From positions 1 through 22,013 of the forward strand of contig CAIKQM010000085.1 of NCBI GenBank assembly GCA_903829565.1: a stretch of 22,013 bases of DNA. The letters run 5' to 3'. The notes under the pieces are model-generated. The model saw only the letters and a program-made list of their open reading frames with translations, was not told the origin of the DNA and did no database searches. Position 1 is the first letter of the stretch. Each line of letters begins with the position of its first letter. This stretch comes from an uncultured Planctomycetota bacterium. Lineage in GTDB: Bacteria; Planctomycetota; UBA1135; GCA-002686595. The position numbers were made by a program, and so were the translations under genes. Below are positions 20,769 through 22,013 of the stretch, in pieces.

Positions 20769-22013
20769 ATGAAGGCCCTTTCTGCTCTCGCGGGCTACGC
20801 GCTCTTGTCAAGTGTACTTGTCGGTACAACGACAGCACAGACCTTGCGACCGCAGTGGACTCAGGACCCCGCCACAGGTCGTTGGTATGGCGCACTGGTG
20901 CCAGCTACGAGTTGGAGCGCGACGCGCCAGTGGGCGCACCTGCACGGCGCGGCAATGGTGAGCATTGGCAGCGCGGCGGAGAACCAAGCCGTTTCCACCG
21001 CGTTCAGCTTCTTCGCACCGCAAGGCGTTTGGATCGGTCTTACGGACAGCGACATCGAGGGCTCATGGGGCTGGGATGACTCGCAAGCATTGGTGTGGAC
21101 CGGATGGGCGTCCGGCGAGCCTGCACTCGCGAACGCGGCCTTGAAGGACGCGGCCTACGCCAACGCCGGCATGTGGATCAGCGATGCCCCTTCGACGAAC
21201 ACTCGCTTGGGCCTTGTCGAGCAAGCCTCGCGACCCGGTCGAGGGTATACGCTGCCGAAGCTCCTCGACACCGCACCGAACATGAGCACTGCGGACTGTG
21301 CCATCGGTGACATTGATGGTGATGGCCACCAAGACGTCGTGGTGGTGCACGATGCCATCTCTACGTTGGATGCGCCCATCTTGTGCTACCTGCGCCCGAA
21401 TGGCGCACTGCCCAGCACGGCTATCGCGAGCGTGACCGGCTGGAATGGCAGCGGCACACGCGTGTCACTAGCCGACGTCGACGGCGATGGTGACCTCGAT
21501 GCCAGCCTGACGAACTCGACCCATCAGTATGTGGATGTGCGCGCGGGTGATGGAACAGGACACTTCGCACCGCTGATCGTGATCTCCGCAGGCGAAGCGC
21601 TGAAGCAAAGCGCTTGGATCGATATCGACGGTGATCTGGACCTTGATCTGGTGGCTTTGTCGAATTCGCGCGTGCTGGTCTGGCGCCGTGTGCAGGGTTT
21701 GAGCTTTGCGCAACCGACCCTGTTGGTGCCTTCGGCCTTTACACAGTGGATGGAAGTGGCCGACATGGACGGCGACAGTCGTCCAGAGATTTTGACAGGA
21801 AGCTCCAGCGTATCGCGGGTTGAGATCTTCCCGAATGACGGGAACGGCAACTTTGGCTCTCCCACGGCAGTGATCACCGGCGGTCCGACTGGCCGGGCAG
21901 CTGTGGGCGATTGGAACAACGACGGTGCCACCGATCTGGCAGTGCCTACCGCGTCGCCTGCGCGCGTCGAAGTCTATCTGCGCGGCACGAACGGCCTGGC
22001 CTTGCATGCGCTG
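20769..22013 (+). CDS. Secreted C-type-lectin-like plus FG-GAP/VCBS-repeat protein, 3' end cut by the window
   Basis: Open from the ATG at 20769 to the window end (415 codons, no stop). A signal peptide (MKALSALAGYALLSSVLVGT, probable cleavage near TTAQ) is followed by a C-type-lectin-like domain (about 38-152): WSATRQWAHLHGAAMVSIGS, WIGLTDSDIEGSWGWDDSQ, WASGEP and GMWISDAPS. The usual lectin disulfide cysteines are absent. At least five FG-GAP/VCBS-type repeats follow, with Ca2+-loop motifs DIDGDGHQD (181-189), DVDGDGDLD (236-244), DIDGDLDLD (285-293), DMDGDSRPE (332-340) and DWNNDGATD (381-389). Such proteins are exported and often bind ligands or glycans at the cell surface. The specific role is unknown. 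No clear ribosome-binding site is seen. Confidence 0.88.
   Translation, partial: MKALSALAGYALLSSVLVGTTTAQTLRPQWTQDPATGRWYGALVPATSWSATRQWAHLHGAAMVSIGSAAENQAVSTAFSFFAPQGVWIGLTDSDIEGSWGWDDSQALVWTGWASGEPALANAALKDAAYANAGMWISDAPSTNTRLGLVEQASRPGRGYTLPKLLDTAPNMSTADCAIGDIDGDGHQDVVVVHDAISTLDAPILCYLRPNGALPSTAIASVTGWNGSGTRVSLADVDGDGDLDASLTNSTHQYVDVRAGDGTGHFAPLIVISAGEALKQSAWIDIDGDLDLDLVALSNSRVLVWRRVQGLSFAQPTLLVPSAFTQWMEVADMDGDSRPEILTGSSSVSRVEIFPNDGNGNFGSPTAVITGGPTGRAAVGDWNNDGATDLAVPTASPARVEVYLRGTNGLALHAL
20807..20822. repeat. Near-exact copy of the palindrome, inside a signal-peptide coding sequence
   Basis: Reads GTCAAG-TGTA-CTTGTC, one mismatch from the motif. It encodes Ser-Ser-Val-Leu-Val in the hydrophobic core of the signal peptide of the lectin/VCBS protein, 77 nt after the tRNA-Arg 3' end. 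Confidence 0.45.

Noticed and set aside
1..22013. CRISPR arrays, insertion sequences, prophage or integrase genes
   Set aside because: I looked for regularly spaced repeats, transposase motifs and long terminal inverted repeats and saw none.

Overview
This is a GC-rich bacterial chromosomal window made mostly of housekeeping genes. No gene names the organism outright. A Planctomycetota-like bacterium is my best guess (inference only), based on three things: a separate PurQ next to a long PurL with a PurS-like N-terminus, an ECF sigma/zinc anti-sigma pair, and a secreted C-type-lectin plus FG-GAP/VCBS protein.

Layout. (1) 1-7278, minus strand: an F-type ATP synthase operon read in the order atpZ, atpI-like, atpB (a), atpE (c), atpF (b), atpH (delta), atpA (alpha), atpG (gamma), atpD (beta, cut by the window start). 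Its promoter is probably at about 7386-7413. The gaps on both sides of atpE hold strong RNA hairpins, including a 12-bp stem with a UUCG tetraloop. (2) 7536-10571, plus strand: ndk, an NFACT/RqcH-family gene overlapping the ndk stop, and a TPR lipoprotein. (3) 14158-10583, minus strand: accA, an ECF sigma factor with a long acidic N-terminus, a zinc-type membrane anti-sigma factor and a secreted coiled-coil/PDZ protein, in one tight gene string. (4) 14272-18549, plus strand: purL, purQ and a small DUF3568-like lipoprotein. (5) 20471-18604, minus strand: purD followed by fur. (6) 20574-20730, plus strand: tRNA-Pro(UGG) and tRNA-Arg(UCU). (7) 20769 to the window end, plus strand: a secreted C-type-lectin-like/VCBS protein cut by the window edge.

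Functional view. The window covers ATP synthesis, nucleotide balance (Ndk), two steps of de novo purine synthesis (PurD; PurL with PurQ), the first committed step of fatty-acid synthesis (AccA), ribosome quality control (NFACT) and metal regulation (Fur). The most regulatory-looking unit is accA-sigma-anti-sigma-PDZ, which could link envelope sensing to lipid synthesis.

The most unusual signal is a short gapped palindrome, GTCAAG-N4-CTTGAC. It occurs four times exactly and several more times with one or two mismatches. It lies in coding and non-coding DNA across unrelated operons. Two copies share a longer block of about 31 nt, one between atpE and atpF and one over the fur stop codon. I do not recognise it as a known element.
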